A stretch of 64,000 nucleotides of DNA from VRUE01 sp963814915 (GTDB lineage Bacteria; Actinomycetota; Thermoleophilia; Solirubrobacterales; 70-9), in NCBI GenBank assembly GCA_963814915.1, contig CAWFEI010000009.1:1-64000 (forward strand), given 5' to 3'. Made by a program: the position numbers and the translations under genes. The notes below the pieces were generated by a model, which saw only the letters and a list, made by a program, of their open reading frames with translations, made no database searches and was not told the origin of the DNA. This document shows, in pieces, positions 17,772-25,501 of this stretch (position 1 is the first letter of the stretch; each line of letters starts with the position of its first letter).

Positions 17772-19107
17772 ACGAAAACGGCAACGCAACGGGCGTCGTC
17801 GAGCGCAGCCAGGGCGTCGGTCCTGCGCTCGCTCAGCTGGCTCGCCGGCACCGAGCTGCTCGACAAGGTCGGCCTGCGCAAACAGGTCGAGCGGATGGTC
17901 TTCCAGGGCACCAAGAACGGCTTCCGCACGGCGACCGCCGCCGGGCGCGCCTTCAAGGCGACGCAGAAGCTGGGCAAACCGGCGCGCCAGTCGGCGGGCA
18001 AGTCGCGCAGCCTCTTCGACCTCACGCCCGACGACGAGCAGCAGATGTTCCAGGAGGCGGTGCGCGACTTCGCCGAGGCGAAGGTGCGACCCGCCGCGCA
18101 GGATGCCGACGCCGAGCGCGAGACGCCGGCGGAGTTGCTCGCCCAGACGAGCGAGCTCGGCGTCAACATGCTCGGCATCCCCGAGGAGCTGGGCGGCGTG
18201 ATGCAGGAGCAGGCGGCGACGACCAGCGCCCTGGTCGGCGAGGCGCTCGGCCACGGCGACATGGGGATCGCCTACGCGGCGCTCGCCCCCGGCGCCGTCG
18301 CGACCGCGATCGGCCACTGGGGCAGCGCCGAGCAGCAGGCCACCTACCTGCCCGCCTTCGCCGGCGAGGACGCGCCCGCCGCGGCGCTGGCGCTGCTCGA
18401 GCCGCGGCCGCTCTTCGACCCGCTGAACCTCGAGACCAAGGCGCGCCGCGACGGCGACGACTGGGTGCTGACGGCGCCAAGTCGCTGGTCGCCCGCGCCA
18501 CCGATTGCGAGCTCTTCCTCGTCGCCGCCGACGGCCGAGGGCATCGGCCCGGCGCTGTTCGTGGTCGAGTCCGGCGGCGAGGGCCTCTCGGTGCGCGACG
18601 AGCCGGCGATGGGCCTGCGGCCCGCCGCGACCGGCCGCCTGCTGCTCGAGGGCGTGCGCCTTCCCGGCAGCGCGCTGCTCGGCGAGGGCAGGCGCGAGGA
18701 CTACGTCGAGTGCGTGCAGCGGGCGCGGATCGCCTGGTGCTCGCTCGCCGTCGGCGCCGCGCAGGCGGTGCTCGACTACGTCATCCCCTACGTCAACGAG
18801 AGCACCGCCTTCGGCGAACCGATCTCCAACCGCCAGGCGGTCGCCTTCGGCGTCTCCGACATCGGCATCGAGGCCAACGGCATGCGGCTCGCTCATCTAC
18901 CGCGCCGCCAGCCGCGCCGACCAGGGCAAGGACTTCGGCCGCGAGGCGGCGCTGGCGCGCAAGCTCTGCGCCGCCAAGGGGATGGAGATCGGCTCCGAAG
19001 GCGTGCAGCTGCTCGGCGGCCACGGCTTCGTCAAGGAGCACCCGGTCGAGCGCTGGTACCGCGACCTCCGAGCAGCGGGCGTCATGGAGGGCGCCCTGCT
19101 CGTCTAG
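17768..19107 (+). CDS. Acyl-CoA dehydrogenase family protein (frameshifts)
   Basis: FAD enzyme introducing the alpha-beta double bond in acyl-CoA. N-terminal part reads SLSWLAGTELLDKVGLRKQV, then SLFDLTPDDEQQMFQEAVRD begins the ACAD helical domain; NMLGIPEELGG and RARIAWCSLAVGAAQAVLDY are recognisable. C-terminal GVQLLGGHGFVKEHPVERWY precedes AAGVMEGALLV, where the Glu of MEG occupies the usual base position although the common GTSEIQ continuation is missing. About 446 residues after restoring indels near 17820, 18478 and 18893. GTG start overlaps the htdX stop. Corresponds in context to an accessory ACAD beside the following enzyme. Confidence 0.82.
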
Positions 19108-19134
19108 CCCCAGGCCAGAGCGAAAGGCAGAACG

Positions 19135-20349
19135 ATGATCAATCTCGAGATACCGAAGAAGTTCAAGCCGCTGGCCAGCCAGGCCAACCAGGTCGCGACG
19201 GAGGTCTTCCGGCCGATCTCGCGCAAGTACGACGAGGCCGAGCACTCCTACCCGAAAGAGCTCGACATGCTCGCCTCGTTGATAGACGGGATGAACGAGG
19301 GCTCCGACATGGGCGGCGCCGGCGCCGCGGGTGTCCGGCGCGAGTCCAACGGCAACGGCGACGAAGGCAACCGCAACGGCTCCAACCTCTCGACCGTGCT
19401 CGGCATCGTCGAGCTCTGCTGGGGCGACGTCGGCCTGCTGCTCTCGATGCCGCGCCAGGGGCTCGGCAACTCCGCGATCGCCTCGGTGGCGAGCGAGGAG
19501 CAGCTGGAGCGCTACGGCGGCAAGTGGGCGGCGATGGCGATCACCGAGCCGGAGGCCGGCTCGGACTCGGCGGCGATCCGCACCACGGCCAAGCTCGACG
19601 GCGACGAGTACGTGCTCAACGGCGAGAAGATCTTCGTCACCTCCGGCGACCGGGCCGACCTGATCGTCGTCTGGGCCTCGCTCGACCCCGACAAGGGGCG
19701 GGCGGCGATCAAGTCGTTCATCGTCGAGCGCGACAACCCCGGCCTGAACCTCGACCGGCTGGAGCACAAGCTCGGCATCCGCGCCTCGGACACGGCCAAC
19801 TTCACCCTGCAGGACTGCCGGGTGCCCAAAGAGGCGCTGCTGGGCAGCCCCGAGATCGACACCAAGCAGGGCTTCGGCGGCGCGATGCAGACCTTCGACA
19901 ACACCCGGCCGCTGGTCGCGGCGATGGCCGTCGGCGTCACCCGCGCCGCGTTGGAGCGGGCGCGCGAGTGCCTTGCCGAAGCCGGAGTCGAGATCGACTA
20001 CTCGCTGCCGGCCCTCTCCCAGCCAGCGTCGGTGTCGCGCTACCTGGAGATGGAGGCCGATTTCGAGGCCGCCCGCCTGCTCACCCTGCAGGCGGCCTGG
20101 ATGGCCGACAACGGCAAGCCCAACTCGCTGCAGGCCTCGATGGCGAAGGCCAAGGCCGGCCGCACCTGCGTCGACGTGACGCTCGGCTGCGTCGAGCTGT
20201 GCGGCGCGGTCGGCTACTGCGAGGACGAGCTGCTGGAGAAGTGGGCGCGCGACGCGAAGATCCTCGACATCTTCGAGGGCACGCAGCAGATCCAACTGCT
20301 GATCGTGGCGCGCCAGCTGCTCGGCAAGAGCTCGGCCGAACTGCGTTAG
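19135..20349 (+). CDS. Acyl-CoA dehydrogenase
   Basis: Intact 404-residue acyl-CoA dehydrogenase, second of two adjacent ACAD genes. FAD/substrate motif AITEPEAGSDSAAIRTTA, LGIRASDTANFTLQDCRVP, and the catalytic Glu in ILDIFEGTQQIQ are clear. A low-complexity Gly/Asn-rich insertion (NGNGDEGNRNGS) near residues 68-80 is unusual for the family. The preceding gene has weaker catalytic consensus, so the pair may work as unequal partners, as for heteromeric mycobacterial FadE enzymes; this is inference. The end overlaps the convergent HxlR gene by four bases. First gene of the window after which frameshifts become rare. Confidence 0.92.
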   Translation: MINLEIPKKFKPLASQANQVATEVFRPISRKYDEAEHSYPKELDMLASLIDGMNEGSDMGGAGAAGVRRESNGNGDEGNRNGSNLSTVLGIVELCWGDVGLLLSMPRQGLGNSAIASVASEEQLERYGGKWAAMAITEPEAGSDSAAIRTTAKLDGDEYVLNGEKIFVTSGDRADLIVVWASLDPDKGRAAIKSFIVERDNPGLNLDRLEHKLGIRASDTANFTLQDCRVPKEALLGSPEIDTKQGFGGAMQTFDNTRPLVAAMAVGVTRAALERARECLAEAGVEIDYSLPALSQPASVSRYLEMEADFEAARLLTLQAAWMADNGKPNSLQASMAKAKAGRTCVDVTLGCVELCGAVGYCEDELLEKWARDAKILDIFEGTQQIQLLIVARQLLGKSSAELR

Positions 20350-21032
20350 GCGGCGGCGGGCTCGACGGAGCGGGCGGCCACGTAGGCGAACGCGACCTGG
20401 CGCAGCCGCTCGGGCAGGACGATCATCGCCCTCAGTTGCGCCAGGGCGTCGCGGTCGCCGTCGATCTCGACGCCCAGTTCGGCCTCCGGCCCCGCGACCA
20501 GCATCGCCAGCACATCGGCGGGCTCGCCGGCGAGGCTCAGATCGGGATCTTCCGCCTCGCGGCGTGCGCCGGCGATCCAGCCGTGCTCGACCCGCAGCGC
20601 GTAGGCCTGGCCACCGCTGCGCAGGCCGATCGTCATCCGAGCCTCCGGCGGCGGCTGCGCGATCACGCGGATCGCGTTGGCCAGCGAGGTCGGCGCAAGA
20701 TGGACGACGTCGTCGGCCCGCTCGAACTGCATTCCCCAACGTCCCAGCTCGAGCATCGGCCGCTCCAGCCCCCAACCGAGCTCGGTCAGCTCGTAGGCGC
20801 TGCCGGAAGCCGGCGGTTCGAGCTCGCGGCGCCGCACGATGCCGTGCCGCTCGAGATCGCGCAGCCGCTTGGTGAGGACATCGGTGGGCGCGTTGCCGAC
20901 GTCGCGGGCGAGGTCGGAGAAGCGCAGCGGCCCGAGCGAGAGCTCGCGCACGATCAGCATCGACCAACGCTCGCCGATGCGGTCGAGCGCACAGGCGAGG
21001 CTGCACGACTGGTCGTATTCGCGGCGTGACAT
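20346..21032 (-). CDS. HxlR-family transcriptional regulator with C-terminal extension
   Basis: 228-residue regulator. The HxlR winged helix is seen in CSLACALDRIGERWSMLIVR and GPLRFSDLARDVGNAPTDVL, with the Cys-containing N-terminus typical of the family. The C-terminal 110 residues form a separate domain resembling sterol-carrier-type or ligand-sensing folds (MTIGLRSGGQAYALRVEHGW). It is divergent from an MmpL exporter and convergent with the fatty-acid operon, so it probably controls the exporter, and possibly itself, through the palindrome at 21068-21094. ATG 21032 is chosen because upstream sequence is AT-rich promoter, not coding. Confidence 0.88.
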   Translation of the reverse strand: MSRREYDQSCSLACALDRIGERWSMLIVRELSLGPLRFSDLARDVGNAPTDVLTKRLRDLERHGIVRRRELEPPASGSAYELTELGWGLERPMLELGRWGMQFERADDVVHLAPTSLANAIRVIAQPPPEARMTIGLRSGGQAYALRVEHGWIAGARREAEDPDLSLAGEPADVLAMLVAGPEAELGVEIDGDRDALAQLRAMIVLPERLRQVAFAYVAARSVEPAAA

Positions 21033-21067
21033 CGATGCGATGGTATCGATGGTAACAGCGTTAGTTT

Positions 21068-21094
21068 GATTTTCAAAGTGTCCACTTGGAAATC
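21068..21094. promoter_or_regulatory. HxlR-type operator between divergent promoters
   Basis: Near-perfect palindrome with core AAGTGTCCACTT (21076-21087) flanked by GATTTTC and GGAAATC. It lies midway between the HxlR gene (start 21032) and the MmpL gene (start 21156) in an AT-rich pocket, where one site could control both. Confidence 0.62.
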
Positions 21095-21155
21095 TGGTAC
21101 GGTCCCAGCCGATGCCGATCTCACGTCTCGTCCCGGCGACCCGTTTCGCTTCCGA

Positions 21156-23306
21156 ATGAACCGGATCGCCGACCTCACCTGGAAGCACCCGAAGCTCGTC
21201 CTGCTCGCCGTCGGGGTCTTCGTCCTGCTCGCCGGCGCGATCGGCAAAGACGTCGAGAGCCACCTCAAGGCGGCCGGCTTCACCGACCCCTCCTCGGAGA
21301 GCGAGCGCGGGCCGGTCCTGCTGCGCGACGCGCTCGGTTACAACCCCAACCCGGCGATCGTGCTCGTCGTCCGCGCGCCGGGCGGCGGCAGGCTCGACAC
21401 CGCCAGCCCCTTCGTGCGCCGCGAAGTCGCCCGCCTCGCCCGTGGCATGGCCGGGGTCGAGTACGTCGGCCGCGTGCTCAACCCGCTGCGCAGCCCGCGG
21501 GCCGGCGCCGAGCTGATCGCCCGCGACGGTAAATCGATCGCGGTCGCGGGCTACCTCTCGACCGCCGACCTCGAGGACAAGGGCGGGATCGCCGCCGAAG
21601 GGGTCGAGCCGGTGGTCGAATCGAGCCGGCTCGACGTCGCGATCGGCGGCTTCGCGGCGGGCTTCAACGACACCAACGACCAGACCCGCACGGACCTGAC
21701 CAAGGCCGAGCTGATCGCTTTCCCGATTCTCGCCCTGCTCCTCCTGTTCGTCTTCCGCGGCGTGGTGGCCGCCTCGATCCCGCTGCTGCTCGGCGTCGTC
21801 TCGATCGTCGGCACGCTGCTCGTGCTGCGGGTCATGTCGACCTTCACCGATACCTCGGTTTTCGCGCTAAACATCGCCACCGGGCTCAGCCTCGGGCTGG
21901 CGGTCGACTACGCCCTTCTGATGGTCTCGCGGTACCGCGAGGAGATCGGCGGCGGCGGTGCACCGCGGGAGGCGCACCGCCGCACCGTTCTGACCGCGGG
22001 CCGCACGGCGGTCTTCTCCGGCCTCACCGTCGCCGCGGCGATGGCGGCGCTGATCGTGATGCCGCAGCGCTTCCTCTACTCGATGGCCGTCGCCGGCGCC
22101 TCGGTCGCGCTGCTCTCCTCACTGATGGCGATCCTCGTCGTGCCCTCGCTGCTGGCGCTGCTCGGCCCGCGCATCGACGCGCTCTCGATCCGCCGCGGCG
22201 CCGCCGTCTCCGATACCTCCGACGGCTGGTACCGCCTCGCCCGCGGCGTGATGCGCCGCCCGGTCGGGGTCGCGCTGGCCAGCTCGGCGCTGCTGCTCGC
22301 CGCCGCGGCGCCGCTGCTGTGGACGACGCTGACCGGCCCCAGCGCCGAAGCGGTGCCGCCCGACCAGCCCTCGGCCAAGGCCTACGGCTACCTCGAAGCG
22401 CACTACCCGCGCGACGTCACCGAGGCGGTCACGGTCACGGTCGACGGCAGCGCCGGCCCGGCCCAGCTCGCGGCCTTCAGGCAGCGGATCGAAGCCGTCG
22501 ACGGAGTCACCCGCGGCGCCCCCTTCCTCCCCGCGGCCAAGGGGATCGCCTTCGCCAACTTCGCCCTCGACGGGCCGGCCCTCGCCCCCGCCACCCAGGA
22601 CGTCCTGCACGCGATCCGCGGCCTCGACCCGCCGGCGGCGAGCGCGGTCCTCGTCTCCGGCAACACGGCCGGCTTCATCGACCAGAAGCAGAGCCTGATC
22701 GAACACGCGCCGCTGGTCGTCGGCATCGTCGTCCTCACCACCCTGGTCATCCTCTTCCTGCTGACCGGCTCTGTGCTGCTGCCGATCAAGACCCTGGTGA
22801 TGAACTCGCTCACCCTCGGCGCGACCCTCGGCATCCTCGTCCTCGGCTTCCAGGCCGGCTGGCTCGACGGCCCGCTCGCCTACACCGGGCCGGCGGCGAT
22901 CGAGGTGACCAGCCTGGTCTTCCTCTTCGCGGTGATCTTCGGCCTCGCCACCGATTACGCGGTGCTGGTGATGGCGCGGATCAAAGAGCGCTACGACCTC
23001 GGCGACACGAACGAGGAGGCGGTCGCGACCGGGATCGGCCGCACCGGCCGCGTGATCACCGCCGCCGCCCTCGCGATCGCCGTCGTCTTCCTCGCCTTCG
23101 GCGTCAGCACCGTCTTCTTCGTCAAGCAGATCGCGATCGGGATGGCCTTCGGCGTGCTGATCGACGCGACGATCGTCCGCGCCCTGCTCGTCCCCTCGCT
23201 GATGCGCCTCTTCGGCGAGTGGAACTGGTGGGCGCCGAAGCCCCTGCGCCGCGTTCAGAAGCGCTGGGGCTTCTCGGAGGCCGAGCCCGCGCCCGAAGCT
23301 CCCTGA
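21156..23306 (+). CDS. MmpL-family RND lipid exporter
   Basis: 716-residue inner-membrane RND/MmpL transporter with two repeats of one helix, a periplasmic-type loop and five helices. Proton-relay signatures GLAVDYALLMVSRYREE (repeat 1) and GLATDYAVLVMARIKER (repeat 2) are present. Family members export lipids, siderophores or drugs using the proton gradient. It is divergent from the HxlR regulator and followed by an acyl-CoA ligase 20 bases later, suggesting export of an acylated product or a lipid precursor. ATG 21156 gives the standard N-terminal helix; earlier starts read through the operator. Confidence 0.93.
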   Translation: MNRIADLTWKHPKLVLLAVGVFVLLAGAIGKDVESHLKAAGFTDPSSESERGPVLLRDALGYNPNPAIVLVVRAPGGGRLDTASPFVRREVARLARGMAGVEYVGRVLNPLRSPRAGAELIARDGKSIAVAGYLSTADLEDKGGIAAEGVEPVVESSRLDVAIGGFAAGFNDTNDQTRTDLTKAELIAFPILALLLLFVFRGVVAASIPLLLGVVSIVGTLLVLRVMSTFTDTSVFALNIATGLSLGLAVDYALLMVSRYREEIGGGGAPREAHRRTVLTAGRTAVFSGLTVAAAMAALIVMPQRFLYSMAVAGASVALLSSLMAILVVPSLLALLGPRIDALSIRRGAAVSDTSDGWYRLARGVMRRPVGVALASSALLLAAAAPLLWTTLTGPSAEAVPPDQPSAKAYGYLEAHYPRDVTEAVTVTVDGSAGPAQLAAFRQRIEAVDGVTRGAPFLPAAKGIAFANFALDGPALAPATQDVLHAIRGLDPPAASAVLVSGNTAGFIDQKQSLIEHAPLVVGIVVLTTLVILFLLTGSVLLPIKTLVMNSLTLGATLGILVLGFQAGWLDGPLAYTGPAAIEVTSLVFLFAVIFGLATDYAVLVMARIKERYDLGDTNEEAVATGIGRTGRVITAAALAIAVVFLAFGVSTVFFVKQIAIGMAFGVLIDATIVRALLVPSLMRLFGEWNWWAPKPLRRVQKRWGFSEAEPAPEAP

Positions 23307-23309
23307 TAA

Positions 23310-23324
23310 CCGGCAGACTGCCGG
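23310..23324. promoter_or_regulatory. Short palindrome ahead of the acyl-CoA ligase
   Basis: CCGGCAG-A-CTGCCGG fills almost the whole gap between the MmpL stop and the GTG of the ligase. With a one-base centre it cannot form a normal hairpin and looks more like a dyad binding site; it may also mask ribosome binding. Confidence 0.35.
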
Positions 23325-23326
23325 GC

Positions 23327-24763
23327 GTGAACTTCATCGAGGACGTGATGGAGCGCTCGCCGGCCTCGCGGCTGGGGATCGTCGCGATCGACGCCGAGGG
23401 GCGGCGGCGCGACTGGCATTTCGGCGAACTGATCGCCTGCTCGGCCGGGCTCTCGGGCGCCTTCACCGCGCGTGGGGTCGGCCGGGGCGACGTCGTGATG
23501 ACCCTCTGCGGCAACCGGATCGAGTGGGCGCTGACGCTGCTCGCCTGCTGGCGGATGGGCGCGGTGGCACTGCCCTGCAGCCCGCAGCTGCGCCGCCACG
23601 ACCTTGAGCTGCGCGCGAGCGCCGCGGCGCCGAAGCTCTGCGTCGCCGCCGAGGAGGCGCTCGGCGAGTTGCCCGAAGGAGTCCCGGCGATGACCCTCGA
23701 CGAGGTCGCGGCTACGCTCGACGAGGACCGGCCGCAGGAGACCCCGGCGGAGATCGAGGACATGAGCCCCGAGGACCCGGCGCTGATCGTCTTCACCTCC
23801 GGCACGACCGGCGAGCCGCGCGGCGTCGTGCATGCCTACCGCTACCTGGCCGGCCAGCGCGCCCAGGCCGAGCACTGGCTCGCTTCGCGGCCGGGCGAGC
23901 TGGTCTGGTGCACGACCGCCCCGGGCTGGTCGAAGTCGGCCCGCAACGTCTTCGTCGCGCCCTGGCTGACCGGCGCCGCGGCGACGATCCACGAGGGCCG
24001 CTTCGACCCGGCCGAGCGGCTCGACCTCGCCGAGGCGCTGGGCGTGAACGTGCTCTGCCAGGCGCCGACCGAGTACCGGATGCTGGCCAAGCGCACCGCC
24101 CTGCGCCCGCTCCCGGCCCTGCGCCGCATGGTCTCCGCCGGCGAGGCGCTGGAGGCGGACACCGTCGCCGCCTTCCGCGAGGCGATGGGCATCGCGCCGG
24201 CTGACGGCTACGGCCAGACGGAGACAGGCCATGTCTGCGGCAACCTCGAAGGCGAACCGGTGCGACCCGGCTCGATGGGCAAGCCGCTGCCCGGGATCGA
24301 GGTGCGCATCGAGAACGGCGAGCTGCAGCTCCGCGCCTCTACCTCCCCCACCTTCTTCTCGCGCTACCTCGACGGCGAGCGTTTCGAGGGTGAGTGGTGG
24401 CCGACCGGCGACCTCGTCCGCGAGGAGGACGACGGACACCTCTGGTTCGAGGGCCGCAACGACGACGTGATCGTCTCCTCCGGCTACCGGATCGGCCCGG
24501 TCGAGGTCGAGTCCGCGCTGCTCGCCCATCCGGCGGTCGCCGAGGCCGCCGCGGTCGCCGCGCCGGATCCCGAGCGCGGCGCCATCGTCCGGGCGATCGT
24601 CGTCCCCCGCGAGCGTGAGCCGAGCGAGGAACTGGCCCGCGAGCTGCAGGAGCACTGCAAGCGCGAGACCGCCCCCTACAAGTTTCCCCGCATCGTCGAG
24701 TTCGCTGCCGAGCTGCCGAAGACCCACAGCGGCAAGGTCAAGCGGGCCGAGCTGCGCGGCTGA
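23327..24763 (+). CDS. Acyl-CoA synthetase / AMP-dependent ligase
   Basis: 478-residue ANL-superfamily enzyme that activates a carboxylic (probably fatty) acid to acyl-AMP and then acyl-CoA. Motifs: P-loop FTSGTTGEPRGVVHAY, YGQTETGHV (A5), WWPTGDLVRE (A7), EGRNDDVIVSSGYRIGPVEV (A8 hinge) and the catalytic Lys in KTHSGKVKR (A10). Medium-chain/ACSM-type proportions (VVMTLCGNRIEWALTLLA at the N-terminus) suggest a medium-chain or acetate-like substrate. GTG start is 20 bases after the exporter stop, so the two are likely co-transcribed. Confidence 0.92.
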   Translation: MNFIEDVMERSPASRLGIVAIDAEGRRRDWHFGELIACSAGLSGAFTARGVGRGDVVMTLCGNRIEWALTLLACWRMGAVALPCSPQLRRHDLELRASAAAPKLCVAAEEALGELPEGVPAMTLDEVAATLDEDRPQETPAEIEDMSPEDPALIVFTSGTTGEPRGVVHAYRYLAGQRAQAEHWLASRPGELVWCTTAPGWSKSARNVFVAPWLTGAAATIHEGRFDPAERLDLAEALGVNVLCQAPTEYRMLAKRTALRPLPALRRMVSAGEALEADTVAAFREAMGIAPADGYGQTETGHVCGNLEGEPVRPGSMGKPLPGIEVRIENGELQLRASTSPTFFSRYLDGERFEGEWWPTGDLVREEDDGHLWFEGRNDDVIVSSGYRIGPVEVESALLAHPAVAEAAAVAAPDPERGAIVRAIVVPREREPSEELARELQEHCKRETAPYKFPRIVEFAAELPKTHSGKVKRAELRG

Positions 24764-24772
24764 GCCCGCGCA

Positions 24773-24796
24773 GGCGTGGGCCGAACGGCCCACGCC
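24773..24796. terminator. Hairpin terminator after the acyl-CoA ligase
   Basis: Perfect 10-bp stem GGCGTGGGCC / GGCCCACGCC around the stable tetraloop GAAC, nine bases after the ligase stop. No strong T-tract, as is common in GC-rich actinobacteria. Confidence 0.8.
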
Positions 24797-24888
24797 CGGA
24801 AGGCGACGACCAGCGCACTCCGGTGTCCGGCTCTAGAGTTGGGCGATCCGAGAGATTGATCTCGGTCCCTCGAGGCAAGGAGAGTGCC

Positions 24889-25476
24889 GTGAAGAAGCTC
24901 ACCCTGTTCGCCCTGGTCGCCGCGCTGGCGCTGGCCACCGGGCTCAGCTCGCTGGCCGCGGCCGGCCAGGACGGCGCGACCGCGTCGGCGAAGAAGGTTC
25001 ACAAGAAGGGCAAGAGGAAGGGCTGTAGGGGCAAGAAGAAGGGCCAGCGGCACAGCAAGGCCCACCGCTCGGCCACCGCCTCGAAGGGGAAGAAGAAGGG
25101 CAAGGGCTGCAAGAGGGGCGGAAAGGGCGCCTCCGGCCTGCGTGTCGGCACCTACGAAGGGCAGGGCGGGATCGGCCTGAATGTCACGGCAGGCGGCAAG
25201 ATGGCTGCCCTCATCGTCAACGGCACACCCGGAGTCTGCATACCCGTGCCGCTCGAATTCCCCGCCGAACCGGCGACCTCTACCGCCAAGTTGTTCAAGG
25301 CCGGCGGCAAGAAGGTCTCGATGTTCGGTGGTTACGGCGAGGTCAGATGGGTGATCGAAGTGAACCCACAGCTCAAGTACAAGCTCGCCCTCGACGCGAG
25401 CTTCGCGCTCCCGGAGCAGGATCCCTGTAACAAGCCCACCGCCCACCTCTCCGGCACGCTCAAGAAGACGAGCTAG
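24889..25476 (+). CDS. Secreted Lys/Gly-rich protein of unknown function
   Basis: 195 residues. GTG start with AAGGAGA six bases upstream; signal peptide KKLTLFALVAALALATGLSS with cleavage near AAA-GQD. Residues 38-85 are a strongly basic low-complexity segment (KKVHKKGKRKGCRGKKKGQ, KGKKKGKGCKRGGKG), followed by a compact beta-rich domain of about 110 residues with two widely spaced Cys (PGVCIPVPLEF and QDPCNKPTAHL) and repeated strand patterns such as KVSMFGGYGEVRWVIEV. The basic linker would bind anionic wall polymers or DNA. No known family recognised. Own transcription unit between two terminator-like regions. Confidence 0.75.
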   Translation: MKKLTLFALVAALALATGLSSLAAAGQDGATASAKKVHKKGKRKGCRGKKKGQRHSKAHRSATASKGKKKGKGCKRGGKGASGLRVGTYEGQGGIGLNVTAGGKMAALIVNGTPGVCIPVPLEFPAEPATSTAKLFKAGGKKVSMFGGYGEVRWVIEVNPQLKYKLALDASFALPEQDPCNKPTAHLSGTLKKTS

Positions 25477-25501
25477 GCGGCCCGCTACTCGACTCGACCG
25501 G

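Noticed and set aside
15510..18896. 1128-codon minus-strand open frame across the fatty-acid operon
   Set aside because: Antisense to four genes with clear catalytic motifs; it stays open because the sense genes are indel-broken and GC-rich.
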